Source: UMGS1519 sp963621885 (GTDB lineage: Bacteria; Actinomycetota; Coriobacteriia; Coriobacteriales; Eggerthellaceae). Taken from it: 64,000 nt of DNA. The stretch spans positions 14,576 to 78,575 of the forward strand of contig CAVFFT010000033.1 in assembly GCA_963621885.1 (NCBI GenBank). The letters are read 5' to 3'. The position numbers and the translations under genes are program-made. Every line of letters begins with the position of its first letter. Position 1 is the stretch's first letter. Below are positions 1 to 8,557 of the stretch, one piece after another. A model generated the notes under the pieces. That model saw only the letters and a list, made by a program, of their open reading frames with translations, did not search any database and had not been told where the DNA came from.

Positions 1-1199
1 CGCTCGAACAGCAGGCCGTTCGGCAAGGGGTCGAGGTCGGTAATGCCCATGGCATATGCGACGATGGAACCGGCCGCAGAACCACGACCCGGTCCAACAC
101 CGATGCCGTTGTTCTTCGCCCACATGATGTATTCCTGCACGATGAGGAAGTAGGCGGGGAATCCCTGCTTGATGATGATGCCTGCCTCGTGCTCGTAGCG
201 TTCCGCGACGGAAATGCCGTTCACTTCCGCCTCGCGCCAATTCTCGCCGTAGCGGCGCACGAGTCCCACCTCGATCTGGTGGCGGAACCAGCTTTCCTCG
301 GTCTCGCCTTCCGGCAGGGGGAATTTCGGGAGAATGGAATCGCGTTCCAGCACGACATCGCACTTGTCGGCGATCTCGACCGTCGTGTCGCAGGCTTCCG
401 GGAAGTCTCGCAGCGCCTCGCGCATCTCCTCTTCGGTCTTCATGTAGAACTCGTCGTTCGAGAAGCGCATGCGATTCGTGTCGTTGAGCTTCGAGCCCGT
501 GCCAATGCACAGCATGATGTCCTGCGGGCGCGCGTCTTCCCTGTTCAGGTAATGGAAGTCGTTGGTCGCGACCGTCTTCAAGCCGCAATCATTCGCGACC
601 TTTGTCAGCTGCACATTTAGGTCGTGCTGCGTCATGCCCGCATTCGTCGTGATGCCCTGATCCTGCAACTCGATATAGAAGTCGCCCGGCGCAAACACCG
701 AGGCGAGCTTCTTTGCCCAGGTCACCGCATCATCATACTGGCGGTTGTCGAGCAGCTTCGGAATGATGCCCGCGATACAAGCGCTCGTGCCAATGAGGCC
801 TTCGCCATATTCCTGCAGCATTTCGAAGGTCGTCCGCGGCTTGTAGTAGAAATTGTCAACGTGCGACTTCGACACGAGGCGCACGAGGTTGTGATAGCCC
901 ACGTTGTTCTTCGCGAGCAGAATCATGTGATACAGCGGCGGCTTTCCCTCGCGCTTCAGCTCGCTGTCGGTGGTGAAATAGATCTCGCAGCCATAGATAG
1001 GCTTCACGCGAAAGCCGGTTTCCTTCTCCACCTTCTCGACGGCATCGGCAAGCTCCGGCACGCCCGACATGACCCCGTGATCGGTAATCGCAACGGCCGG
1101 CATACCGCAGGCAGCCGCCTTGCGCACCATGTCGACGATGTGCGTTGCGCCATCGAGCAGGGAGTATTCGGTGTGATTATGCAGATGTACAAATGCCAT
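1..1199 (-). CDS. dnaE: DNA polymerase III subunit alpha, 5' part (runs off the left edge)
   Basis: This is the replicative DNA polymerase catalytic subunit. About 399 codons are present, roughly the first third of a DnaE of usual length; the rest lies left of the window. The start is the ATG at 1197-1199, reading MAFVHLHNHTEYSLLDG. This is the standard N-terminal PHP domain opening, with the HxH metal-binding pair followed by a typical AITDHG segment near residue 45. Near the left edge the frame reads GPGRGSAAGS, a signature of DnaE1-type enzymes shortly before the palm domain. PolC-type enzymes have a different order and an inserted exonuclease, which argues against PolC. The Shine-Dalgarno is weak (AGGCAAGG-like). 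The gene lies downstream of the atp operon in the same direction, but a terminator separates them. Identification is firm; only completeness is unknown. Confidence 0.95.
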   Translation of the reverse strand, partial: MAFVHLHNHTEYSLLDGATHIVDMVRKAAACGMPAVAITDHGVMSGVPELADAVEKVEKETGFRVKPIYGCEIYFTTDSELKREGKPPLYHMILLAKNNVGYHNLVRLVSKSHVDNFYYKPRTTFEMLQEYGEGLIGTSACIAGIIPKLLDNRQYDDAVTWAKKLASVFAPGDFYIELQDQGITTNAGMTQHDLNVQLTKVANDCGLKTVATNDFHYLNREDARPQDIMLCIGTGSKLNDTNRMRFSNDEFYMKTEEEMREALRDFPEACDTTVEIADKCDVVLERDSILPKFPLPEGETEESWFRHQIEVGLVRRYGENWREAEVNGISVAERYEHEAGIIIKQGFPAYFLIVQEYIMWAKNNGIGVGPGRGSAAGSIVAYAMGITDLDPLPNGLLFE

Positions 1200-1330
1200 G
1201 CGATGCCTTGCCTGTCGTAATGAGATGCCGAGGGAGGGTATCGTTTCGTGTGCATATGCCTCAGCCGCTTTGTGCTCGCTCTATCTTAGCAACATGTATG
1301 GGAGGCGCAGACGAATTAGCTGTGGAATAT

Positions 1331-1364
1331 AAAAGAAGAGGCGCCTCTTGCGAGACGCCTCTTT
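1331..1364 (-). terminator. Rho-independent terminator of the atp operon
   Basis: On the minus strand an AGAGGCG/CGCCTCT stem (1356-1362 with 1337-1343) is followed by a T-rich tail (complement of 1331-1336). It lies just past the atpC stop, before dnaE. The loop contains CTCTTGCGA (plus-strand orientation), a string also present in the hairpins at 23251-23278 and 32220-32250. Confidence 0.75.
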
Positions 1365-1401
1365 CAGTTCGAGAAATGCGGTGAACTGTCAGGCTTTTGG
1401 C

Positions 1402-1827
1402 CTACATGTGCTGAGCCGATTCGGCATCAGCCTTCACCTTGCGGCGAATGTTCACCCAACGAAGCTTGCGCTCGAGAACGCTCTTGCGAATGCCCTCTTC
1501 ACTTGCTTCGATGCGCTGCTGCAGGCTCGCCTCTTCGGCGCGCAGCTCATTCTCGTCAATGTCCTCAACCAGGCAGGCGCGGTCAGCCATAACGTACACA
1601 CGCTCGCCCGAACAAGTCGCGTATCCACCCTGGGTTGCAACCGTCTTCACCGTGCCATCATTGAGGTATATGCGCACCGCGCCGCTCTTGAGCTTGGACA
1701 CGATGGGCACATGATGTTCCATGATGCCCGTCTCACCCAACTGGCCGGGTACCACAACCATGGAGACATCCTCGTTGCGGAACACGCGATCCTGCAGGTG
1801 GACAATATCACAGGTGAGTGTGGACAT
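1402..1827 (-). CDS. atpC: F1 ATP synthase subunit epsilon
   Basis: This is the central-stalk subunit that couples the rotor to F1 and inhibits ATP hydrolysis. The 141-residue product begins MSTLTCDIVHLQDRVF. It has the N-terminal beta-sandwich with the PGQLGETGIMEHHVPIVSKL segment (about residues 25-45), then a C-terminal helical hairpin rich in Glu and Arg. I chose the ATG at 1825-1827 because GGAGAAC precedes it and it falls just after the atpD stop (2-bp gap). A longer frame to 1902 would run into atpD. It is the last gene of the operon and the terminator follows. Confidence 0.93.
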   Translation of the reverse strand: MSTLTCDIVHLQDRVFRNEDVSMVVVPGQLGETGIMEHHVPIVSKLKSGAVRIYLNDGTVKTVATQGGYATCSGERVYVMADRACLVEDIDENELRAEEASLQQRIEASEEGIRKSVLERKLRWVNIRRKVKADAESAQHM

Positions 1828-1829
1828 GC

Positions 1830-3284
1830 TTAGTTCTCCTCTTCCTGCATCTTGGCGTAGGCGTCGTAGACCTCTTCGATAGCGCCCTTGTAACGGAAGC
1901 ACTGCTCGGGGATGTGGTCAACCTCGCCATCAAGAATGATCTTGAAGGAGCGGATGGTGTCCTCAAGCTTCACGTACACGCCCGGGTTGCCCGTGAACTG
2001 CTGAGCAACGTGGAAGGGCTGACCCAGGAACTGCTGGATCTTACGCGCACGGTTAACGATGACCTTCTGCTCTTCGGTGAGCTCGTCCATACCAAGAATC
2101 GCGATGATGTCCTGGAGGTCGTTGTAGTTCTGCAGAATCTGCTGAACGCGAACAGCAACGTTGTAGTGCTCTTCGCCAACGATCTGCGGGTCGAGCGCGC
2201 GGCTGGAGGACTCCAGCGGGTCCACTGCCGGGTAAATACCCTTGTCGGCAATGGCGCGGTTCAGAACCGTACGAGCGTCCAAGTGGGTGAAGGTCGTAGC
2301 CGGAGCCGGGTCGGTAAGGTCGTCTGCCGGGACGTAAACCGCCTGCACCGAGGTAATGGAACCACGGTCGGTCGAGGTAATGCGCTCCTGCAGCTCGCCC
2401 ATCTCGGTGGCCAGCGTCGGCTGGTAACCTACAGCGGAAGGCATACGGCCGAGCAGAGCCGACACCTCAGAACCCGCCTGGGTGAAGCGGAAGATGTTGT
2501 CAATGAACAGCAGCACGTCCTGGCCCTGATCGCGGAAGTACTCCGCCTCAGTCAGACCAGCAAGGCCGACGCGAAGACGAGCTCCCGGCGGTTCGTTCAT
2601 CTGACCGTACACGAGGCAGGTCTTGTTGATAACGCCAGAATCGCTCATCTCGAGGTACAGGTCGGTACCCTCACGAGTACGCTCACCAACGCCGGTGAAC
2701 ACCGAAGTGCCGCCGTGCTCCTGAGCCAAGTTGTTGATGAGCTCCTGGATGATAACGGTCTTGCCAACGCCAGCGCCACCGAACAGGCCGGTCTTGCCGC
2801 CGCGGATGAAGGGCTCGATGAGGTCGACAACCTTGATGCCGGTCTCGAAGATCTCGGTGCTCGTGGTGAGCGTGTCATACGCGGGCGCCGGACGGTGGAT
2901 GGGCATCCACTCTTCGATCTCAGGCATCGGCATGCCATCAACCGGCTCGCCGAGCACGTTCCAAATACGGCCCAGGGTGCCAGGACCAACCGGCATGCAC
3001 ATTGCGCTGCCGGTGTCATGCACCTGAAGGCCACGCGTCATACCGTCGGTCGAGGTCATCGAAACGCAACGAACGATGTCGCCGCTCAGATGAGACTGGA
3101 CCTCCAGAATGGTGCGCACATGACCGATGGCGGTGTCGCCTTCGGCCACCAGGGCGTTGTAAATCGCAGGCATCTCGGTCGGTGCGAATTCAACATCCAC
3201 AACCGGACCCACGATGCGGACGATGCGCCCGTATCCCCCCGGGGTGGTACCCGGGGCCTGGTGGGTTGTAATTTCTTCTGCCAT
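1830..3284 (-). CDS. atpD: F1 ATP synthase subunit beta
   Basis: This is the catalytic subunit of F1 (484 residues, usual length about 470-485). The P-loop GGAGVGKT has its Lys at residue 175. The catalytic glutamate is in GVGERTREG at residue 201. The signature PSAVGYQPTLA follows later. The N-terminus carries a short extension (AEEITTHQAPGTTPGG) before the beta-barrel. The stop codon abuts atpC and the start abuts the atpG stop, so translation is probably coupled. No key residue is missing. Confidence 0.97.
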   Translation of the reverse strand: MAEEITTHQAPGTTPGGYGRIVRIVGPVVDVEFAPTEMPAIYNALVAEGDTAIGHVRTILEVQSHLSGDIVRCVSMTSTDGMTRGLQVHDTGSAMCMPVGPGTLGRIWNVLGEPVDGMPMPEIEEWMPIHRPAPAYDTLTTSTEIFETGIKVVDLIEPFIRGGKTGLFGGAGVGKTVIIQELINNLAQEHGGTSVFTGVGERTREGTDLYLEMSDSGVINKTCLVYGQMNEPPGARLRVGLAGLTEAEYFRDQGQDVLLFIDNIFRFTQAGSEVSALLGRMPSAVGYQPTLATEMGELQERITSTDRGSITSVQAVYVPADDLTDPAPATTFTHLDARTVLNRAIADKGIYPAVDPLESSSRALDPQIVGEEHYNVAVRVQQILQNYNDLQDIIAILGMDELTEEQKVIVNRARKIQQFLGQPFHVAQQFTGNPGVYVKLEDTIRSFKIILDGEVDHIPEQCFRYKGAIEEVYDAYAKMQEEEN

Positions 3285-4271
3285 TTATTCCTCCAATGCC
3301 GACGCGCCGCCGACGATTTCGTTGATTTCCGTAGTGATGGCGCCCTGACGCACGCGGTTGTAAAGCCGCGTCAGATTGATCTCCATGTCGTTCGCATTGT
3401 CCGTTGCCGCTTTCATGGCATTGCGGCGCGCGCCCTGTTCTCCGGCAGCGGAGTCGATGAGCGTCGCGTAGAACATCGTACGCATGTAGGCGGGGAGCAA
3501 AGTCCAGAGTACCGATTCCTGTTCAGGCTCAAACACAACCTCAGGCTTCGGATTCTCCGGCTCCGTCTCGCTGGCCGTTTCGCCGGTCGCAAGCGTTTCC
3601 TGGAGATTGTTGAGGTCCACCATGGAAACGAACGCGCTCATAGGAGCAAGCCAGTTCGGAATGGCCTTCGAGGTGTCAACAAAGACGATACGTCGCACAG
3701 GCAGCAGGTATTCGGCGCGAAGCACCTGGTCACCAGCATTACGCGCGTGGTTGTAAATGAGAATGACCTCGTCATAGGTCCCATCTACATAATGCTCCAT
3801 CGCATAATTGCCCAGCTGGATCGCCTCGCCCATGGTCGGATCCGCAGAGAGATCCGAGAACTCCATGATTGGGGTGATCTGACGATATCGCCAATAGGAG
3901 ATGGCCTTTTTGCCACAGGCGATGACGTCGGCAGTAATGCCCTTCTCCGCCTTCTCCTTCATGACGCGCTCGGCGGCACGCAGAACGTTGCCGTTAAAAC
4001 CGCCTGCGAGGCCGCGGTCGGACACCACCGTCACGATGAGGACATGCTTGACCTCATCGTGAACCTGCAACAGCGGGTTGGCGGTAGCGCCGACACGGTC
4101 TACGATACCCGTCACGGTCGAAGCCATAGCCGCCGTATACGGGATGGTGTGTTCAACACGTTCACGGGCCCTACGGATCTTGGCAGCAGAAATCATCTCC
4201 ATGGTACGCGTAATCTGCTTCGTCGATTTGACGGAGTTGATACGCCTGTTTATGTCATGAAGTGTTGCCAT
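3285..4271 (-). CDS. atpG: F1 ATP synthase subunit gamma with an acidic insert
   Basis: This is the rotor shaft of F1. The N-terminus (INSVKSTKQITRTMEMISAAK) and the C-terminus (NRVRQGAITTEINEIVGGASALE) are the conserved coiled-coil helices that penetrate the alpha3beta3 head. At 328 residues it is about 40 longer than most bacterial gamma subunits. The surplus is largely an acidic, Pro- and Glu-rich stretch near residues 222-245 (ATGETASETEPENPKPEV). It lies in the globular Rossmann part, before the segment LLPAYMRTMFYATLIDSAA. The start at 4269-4271 has AAGGAAAGAGGACA upstream. A 12-bp gap separates it from atpA. Confidence 0.95.
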   Translation of the reverse strand: MATLHDINRRINSVKSTKQITRTMEMISAAKIRRARERVEHTIPYTAAMASTVTGIVDRVGATANPLLQVHDEVKHVLIVTVVSDRGLAGGFNGNVLRAAERVMKEKAEKGITADVIACGKKAISYWRYRQITPIMEFSDLSADPTMGEAIQLGNYAMEHYVDGTYDEVILIYNHARNAGDQVLRAEYLLPVRRIVFVDTSKAIPNWLAPMSAFVSMVDLNNLQETLATGETASETEPENPKPEVVFEPEQESVLWTLLPAYMRTMFYATLIDSAAGEQGARRNAMKAATDNANDMEINLTRLYNRVRQGAITTEINEIVGGASALEE

Positions 4272-4283
4272 TGTCCTCTTTCC

Positions 4284-5846
4284 TTAGCTTACCGCGAACT
4301 GGCTCTTGAAACGCTCGATGGCAGCCTTGGCGTCAGCCTCGATCTTGTCGGTGAACTTGCTCTCACGCTCGAGCTCTTCGAACACCTCGGGTGCGTTGAC
4401 CCGCATGTTCTGCAGAAGCTCGGTACGGAAGCGAACCACCTGATCGACCGGAATGTCGTCGAGATAGCCCTGATTGCCGGCGAAAATCGCGATTGCCTGC
4501 TCCATAACGGGCATCGGCATGTAGCGACCCTGCTTCAGAAGCTCCGTCATGCGAGCACCACGGTTGAGCTGCTGCTGCGTAGCCTTGTCGAGGTCGGAAC
4601 CGAACTGCGTGAATGCGCGCAGCTCGCGATATGCCGCCAGGTCCAGACGGAGCGAACCCGCCTGCTGCTTCATGGCCTTGCGCTGAGCGTCGCCACCAAC
4701 GCGGGAAACCGAAATACCAACATCGACAGCAGGACGCTGACCCTGGAAGAAGAGGTCGGTGACCAGGTAAATCTGACCGTCGGTAATCGAAATCACATTC
4801 GTCGGAATGTACGCGCCAACGTCGCCTGCCTGCGTCTCGATGATCGGCAGTGCGGTAATGGAACCGGCACCGTTCTCATCGGAGAGCTTAACCGCGCGCT
4901 CGAGGAGGCGCGAATGCAGGTAGAAAATGTCGCCAGGGTAAGCTTCACGTCCCGGCGGGCGACGCAGGGTCAGCGACATCTGGCGGTAAGCCACGGCCTG
5001 CTTAGACAGGTCGTCGTACACGCACAGAACGTTGCGGCCGCGGTTCTCGGGGCCAGCAGGCTGGCCGTCCTCACCCGTGAACATGAAGTACTCAGCCATA
5101 GCCACGCCGGACATCGGAGCGATGTACTGCAGCGGCGCCGGGTCAGAAGCGGTAGCGGCAACGATGATAGTGTACTCCATCGCACCGTGCTTCTCGAGGG
5201 TCTCCACGATGTTAGCGACCGTGGAAGCCTTCTGGCCAATAGCCACGTAAATGCAGATCATGTCCTTGCCCTTTTGATTGATGATGGCATCAATCGCAAT
5301 GGCAGTCTTGCCAGTCTGGCGGTCGCCAATGATCAACTCACGCTGACCACGGCCAATCGGAATCATGGAGTCAACTGCCATGATACCGGTCTGCATGGGC
5401 TCCTTAACAGGCTGGCGCTCATGAACGCCAGGAGCCTTGAACTCTACCGGACGACGTCCTTCGGGCGTGAAGGGACCCTTGCCATCAATCGGCACACCGA
5501 GGGGGTTAACCACACGGCCGAGCAGGCCCTTGCCGCACGGAACCTCAACGATCTGGCCCGTGGTGCGAACCTGGTCGTTCTCCTTGATGGCGGCCACATC
5601 GCCCAAAAGCACCGCGCCCACCTGATCCTCTTCGAGGTTCTGGGCCATGCCGTAGACGGTCTTACCTTCGCTGTTGATAAACTCGAGGAGCTCGCCTTGC
5701 ATCGCGTCTTTAAGTCCGTCGATGCGGGCAATGCCGTCGCCAATTTCGATGACCGTGCCAACTTCACGAGCTTCAACACTGGTGCTCAGCTGATCGAGTT
5801 GACGACGCAAAGCCTCGTCTATCGCCTGAGCGGTGATTTCAGTCAC
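4284..5846 (-). CDS. atpA: F1 ATP synthase subunit alpha
   Basis: This is the non-catalytic nucleotide-binding subunit (520 residues). The P-loop is GDRQTGKT with Lys180. The arginine-finger region reads SVSRVGGDAQ, and the C-terminal domain is of normal length. The start codon is GTG at 5844-5846; its first G is the last base of the atpH stop TAG, a 1-bp overlap. A strong site GGAGGTGA lies 6 bases upstream, inside the end of atpH. This supports translational coupling of alpha to delta. Confidence 0.97.
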   Translation of the reverse strand: MTEITAQAIDEALRRQLDQLSTSVEAREVGTVIEIGDGIARIDGLKDAMQGELLEFINSEGKTVYGMAQNLEEDQVGAVLLGDVAAIKENDQVRTTGQIVEVPCGKGLLGRVVNPLGVPIDGKGPFTPEGRRPVEFKAPGVHERQPVKEPMQTGIMAVDSMIPIGRGQRELIIGDRQTGKTAIAIDAIINQKGKDMICIYVAIGQKASTVANIVETLEKHGAMEYTIIVAATASDPAPLQYIAPMSGVAMAEYFMFTGEDGQPAGPENRGRNVLCVYDDLSKQAVAYRQMSLTLRRPPGREAYPGDIFYLHSRLLERAVKLSDENGAGSITALPIIETQAGDVGAYIPTNVISITDGQIYLVTDLFFQGQRPAVDVGISVSRVGGDAQRKAMKQQAGSLRLDLAAYRELRAFTQFGSDLDKATQQQLNRGARMTELLKQGRYMPMPVMEQAIAIFAGNQGYLDDIPVDQVVRFRTELLQNMRVNAPEVFEELERESKFTDKIEADAKAAIERFKSQFAVS

Positions 5847-6424
5847 TATCTTTCACCTCCATTGTTGTGTTTCTTAAGCTCGATGCGCGCCTTGTTCATT
5901 TGCGCACGCACGCTTGCGTCAATACGCTTGCCCTGCACCGTCATGATGATGCCGCCGAGCATTTCTTTGTTGATACGTTCGTTGATAATCGCGTCCTTGC
6001 CAATCTCGTCTTGAACCTTCTGCTTGATCACATCACGCAGATGGTCATCGAGCGAGACAGCCGTCGTCACATCCACCGCAACGAGATTGTACTCATCGGC
6101 CATGAGGCGGTTGTATGCATGGAACACACGCGGAAGCAAGTCCATGTCATGACGTGCAGCCATAACACCGACGACCTGCAGAAGGGTCGCGTTGAAACCG
6201 GCAAAGCCGTTCACAATCAGACCCGTCAACTGCTCCTCGGAAAGCGTGTCATCCTTCAGCACCTGAATGAACTGAGGATTGGAACGCAGCTCCTTGATGA
6301 TGGTGCGCAGCTGACTCCTCGCCTCGACCAGTTCCTCCCGGCCGCTCTGTTCGTAGATGTTCTCGACGAGCGTCTTGGAATAGGCCTCGATTTTCCCGTT
6401 GACAAGAAGGCGATTAGTTTTCAT
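5846..6424 (-). CDS. atpH: F1 ATP synthase subunit delta
   Basis: This is the stator subunit joining F1 to the b dimer (192 residues). The N-terminal six-helix domain contains LRSNPQFIQVLKDDTLSEEQ. The C-terminal half holds the family signature around VDVTTAVSLDDHLRDVIKQKV and the closing VQGKRIDASVRAQMNKARIELK. It overlaps atpF by 11 bp at its start and atpA by 1 bp at its stop. Only the simple delta form is seen: this is not the b-delta fusion found in mycobacteria. Confidence 0.93.
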   Translation of the reverse strand: MKTNRLLVNGKIEAYSKTLVENIYEQSGREELVEARSQLRTIIKELRSNPQFIQVLKDDTLSEEQLTGLIVNGFAGFNATLLQVVGVMAARHDMDLLPRVFHAYNRLMADEYNLVAVDVTTAVSLDDHLRDVIKQKVQDEIGKDAIINERINKEMLGGIIMTVQGKRIDASVRAQMNKARIELKKHNNGGER

Positions 6425-7028
6425 TCAAGCTCCCCGCCTCTTTGATGTAGCGCTCAATGATGGCGCGGTGTTCGTCGTCGCTCAGGTCGTTTCCGATAAC
6501 CTTGCTCGCAACCGCGATGCTCATATCGGCAACGGAACCCTGAAGCTCCTCGATGGCGGCCTTCTTCTCGTACTCGATTGCCGCACGCGCCTTTTCGATC
6601 ATCTCATCAGCCTGGTGCTGGGCCGTGGCGGTGATATCCGCCTGCAGTGCCTCACCGGACTTCTTGGCGTCAGAGACGATCTGCGCTGCCAAAGCCTTCG
6701 CTTCAGCGAGCTGATTCTCATGCTCTTCCATCGCATGTTCAGCCGCCTGACGAGCTTCTTCAGCCTTCGCAAGAGCATCCTTGATGGTGTTCTCGCGGCG
6801 GTTGAGCATATTCTCGAAAACCGGCCAGCCAAACTTGGCCAAGATGAACCACAGAATCAAAAAGGCAATGAGCATCGGGATGAACTCGTTCATCTGCGGC
6901 AGGATGGCGTTAATGCCGGCCGTTTCCTCCGCAGCGAATGCGGCGGACGGCATGGCGGTAGCCAACGCAGCAGCAGCGACGATGCCCAAGGAGAGCTTCT
7001 TCGCGACACTGGTGGTATTCGCTGTCAA
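6414..7028 (-). CDS. atpF: F0 ATP synthase subunit b with an N-terminal signal-peptide-like segment
   Basis: This is the peripheral stalk subunit. The transmembrane helix (MLIAFLILWFILAKFGW) is followed by a long charged coiled coil ending in the delta-binding region. I chose a TTG start at 7026-7028 because AGGAGG lies 8 bases upstream. The next ATG upstream (7109) lies inside atpE and lacks a site. From this TTG the product has 204 residues and begins with a positively charged, Ala-rich segment ending AMPSAAFA/AEE, which looks like a type I signal peptide. It precedes the usual membrane anchor. The normal topology of b (N-terminus outside) fits removal of such a peptide. A 58-bp gap follows atpE. 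Confidence 0.9.
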   Translation of the reverse strand: MTANTTSVAKKLSLGIVAAAALATAMPSAAFAAEETAGINAILPQMNEFIPMLIAFLILWFILAKFGWPVFENMLNRRENTIKDALAKAEEARQAAEHAMEEHENQLAEAKALAAQIVSDAKKSGEALQADITATAQHQADEMIEKARAAIEYEKKAAIEELQGSVADMSIAVASKVIGNDLSDDEHRAIIERYIKEAGSLNEN

Positions 7029-7086
7029 CTCTTTTGCCTCCTCTTCTTGTCTTCCTGATTTCTTCTTCGCTAGATCCTGGTGGATG

Positions 7087-7305
7087 TTAGGCGATGAAGA
7101 AGAGAACAAGACCGAGGAGTGCGAGTGCCTCGGACATGGCGGCGCCGATGAAGAAGTAGCCCATGAGCTGACCCTTCATCTCAGGCTGACGAGCGGCCGA
7201 AACGCACAGGCCGTACGTGGCGATGCCGATGCCGGCGCCAGGTCCTATGGCTGCAAGACCATAGCCCACGACCTTCATCGCAGCGAGCGTCAAAGTGATT
7301 TCCAC
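7087..7305 (-). CDS. atpE: F0 ATP synthase subunit c (proton type)
   Basis: This is the proteolipid of the rotor ring (72 residues, two helices). Helix 1 has the packing motif GPGAGIG at residues 21-27, the loop is RQPE at 39-42, and the ion-binding carboxylate is Glu59 in AAMSEALAL. In Na+-translocating c subunits such as that of Ilyobacter, a Gln sits in the glycine motif and Ser-Thr follow the Glu. Here these are Ile26, Ala60 and Leu61, so proton coupling is inferred. The start is GTG at 7303-7305, with AAAGGAGG 5 bases upstream. A 125-bp spacer separates it from atpB. Confidence 0.95.
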   Translation of the reverse strand: MEITLTLAAMKVVGYGLAAIGPGAGIGIATYGLCVSAARQPEMKGQLMGYFFIGAAMSEALALLGLVLFFIA

Positions 7306-7430
7306 AATTACCTCCTTTGTTGAATCCGGAGCCCATCTCCGGCATTCACCTTACCTGACCCCAGCTAGCAAGCCAGCTGAAAGCACCAATGAATAAGCGG
7401 GCATGGAGTGCCCGCGCGTTGTCTCCGTAC

Positions 7431-8231
7431 TCAGTGAGGATGGATAGCCAGACCGATGTAGGAAGACGAAAGAATCGTGAACACGTATGCCTGAAGGAAA
7501 GCGACGAGCGTTTCGAGGGCATACATGGCGATAAGCAGGATGAACCAGACAACGCCAACCACGCCGGTGACGACGTCCATCTGGAAGAATGCGTACTGGA
7601 AGAACACGGTGGTCGCCAGAGAGAACACGGCGAGAATCATGTGGCCAGACAGCATGTTGCCGTAAAGTCGGACAGCCAGCGTGAGCAGGCGGATGACCAT
7701 CGAGATGAACTCGAGGAACCAGACGATCGGAATCATCGGGCCGGGGACGCCGGACGGCACGAGGCTCTTGAAGTAGCCGCCAAGGCCGAGCGTCTTGAAG
7801 CCGTAGTAGTTGAAGTAGACGAACGACACGAGCGAAAGCGCCCAGGTGACGGAGATCGTACCGGTTGCCGTCTTAAAGCCCGGGATAAGGCCGCCGATGT
7901 TGCAGATGAGGATGAAGAAGAACAGCGTCGCCAGGAACGGCACATGCTTCTTGAAGCCCGCGCCGATAACATCCTCGGCAATGGAACCCTTCACGAAGGT
8001 GTAACCAAATTCGATGGTGTTATAGAACTTGTTCTTCGGAATCAGCTGCAGATTGCGCGACACGCCCAGCAGAAGCACGATGACAACTGCGAGCGCGATA
8101 AACATCCATATCGTGTACTGAGAAATGTTCCAGCTGCCGACCGAGAAGATAGTGGCCGACACAAACGTGTCGTAAAGCCCCTGTGCCTCTTCGACAAACT
8201 GGCTAAGTGCACTTCCGAGTGCCTCACCCAT
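7431..8231 (-). CDS. atpB: F0 ATP synthase subunit a
   Basis: This membrane subunit forms the proton half-channels (266 residues, about six helices). The essential arginine is Arg188 in LAVRLYGNMLSGH, equivalent to Arg210 of E. coli. NIGGLIPG near residue 111 and the C-terminal LQAYVFTILSSSYIG are typical. The ATG at 8229-8231 is preceded by AAAGG about 12 bases upstream. It follows the atpI-like gene by 29 bp. Confidence 0.95.
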   Translation of the reverse strand: MGEALGSALSQFVEEAQGLYDTFVSATIFSVGSWNISQYTIWMFIALAVVIVLLLGVSRNLQLIPKNKFYNTIEFGYTFVKGSIAEDVIGAGFKKHVPFLATLFFFILICNIGGLIPGFKTATGTISVTWALSLVSFVYFNYYGFKTLGLGGYFKSLVPSGVPGPMIPIVWFLEFISMVIRLLTLAVRLYGNMLSGHMILAVFSLATTVFFQYAFFQMDVVTGVVGVVWFILLIAMYALETLVAFLQAYVFTILSSSYIGLAIHPH

Positions 8232-8260
8232 TGAATGACCAACCTTTCTTTCTCGCGCCT

Positions 8261-8557
8261 CTACTTGCGCTTCGCGAGAACGTTCTTATACACCACGTAT
8301 ACCGAAATCGAGGCGACAAGCACCACAATTTCGGCGCATCCAAACGGCAGCAACACATCGTGCGCGTAGTTCGAACACAGCAGCAGCGCGGCAATCTCTA
8401 GTGCCAGCGACACTGCCGTACCCAAGAGCGCCGTCGCCGCGGATGCGAGCATCCGAACCGACATCACTCTTCTCGACAGCCGAATCGCTGCGAAAAGCGG
8501 GATAAATCCGACGAAGCCAGCAACCGCGCCGCCTATTATGCCAAGCGCGATACTCAC
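8261..8557 (-). CDS. Small membrane protein at the atpI position
   Basis: The product has 98 residues with about three or four hydrophobic segments (residues 2-25, 36-62, 70-92), an Arg pair in IRLSRRVM and a basic C-terminus NVLAKRK. It is the first gene of the ATP synthase operon, 29 bp before atpB, where many bacteria carry atpI (a Mg2+-linked c-ring assembly factor). I do not see a clear AtpI signature, so the role is inferred from position and size. The start is GTG at 8555-8557. Confidence 0.7.
   Translation of the reverse strand: MSIALGIIGGAVAGFVGFIPLFAAIRLSRRVMSVRMLASAATALLGTAVSLALEIAALLLCSNYAHDVLLPFGCAEIVVLVASISVYVVYKNVLAKRK

Noticed and set aside
1818..6014. A plus-strand open frame of about 1400 codons opposite atpD, atpG and atpA
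   Set aside because: It is antisense to conserved genes and its text is low-information Leu/Arg/His-rich. Codon bias in GC-rich genes leaves the opposite frame open.
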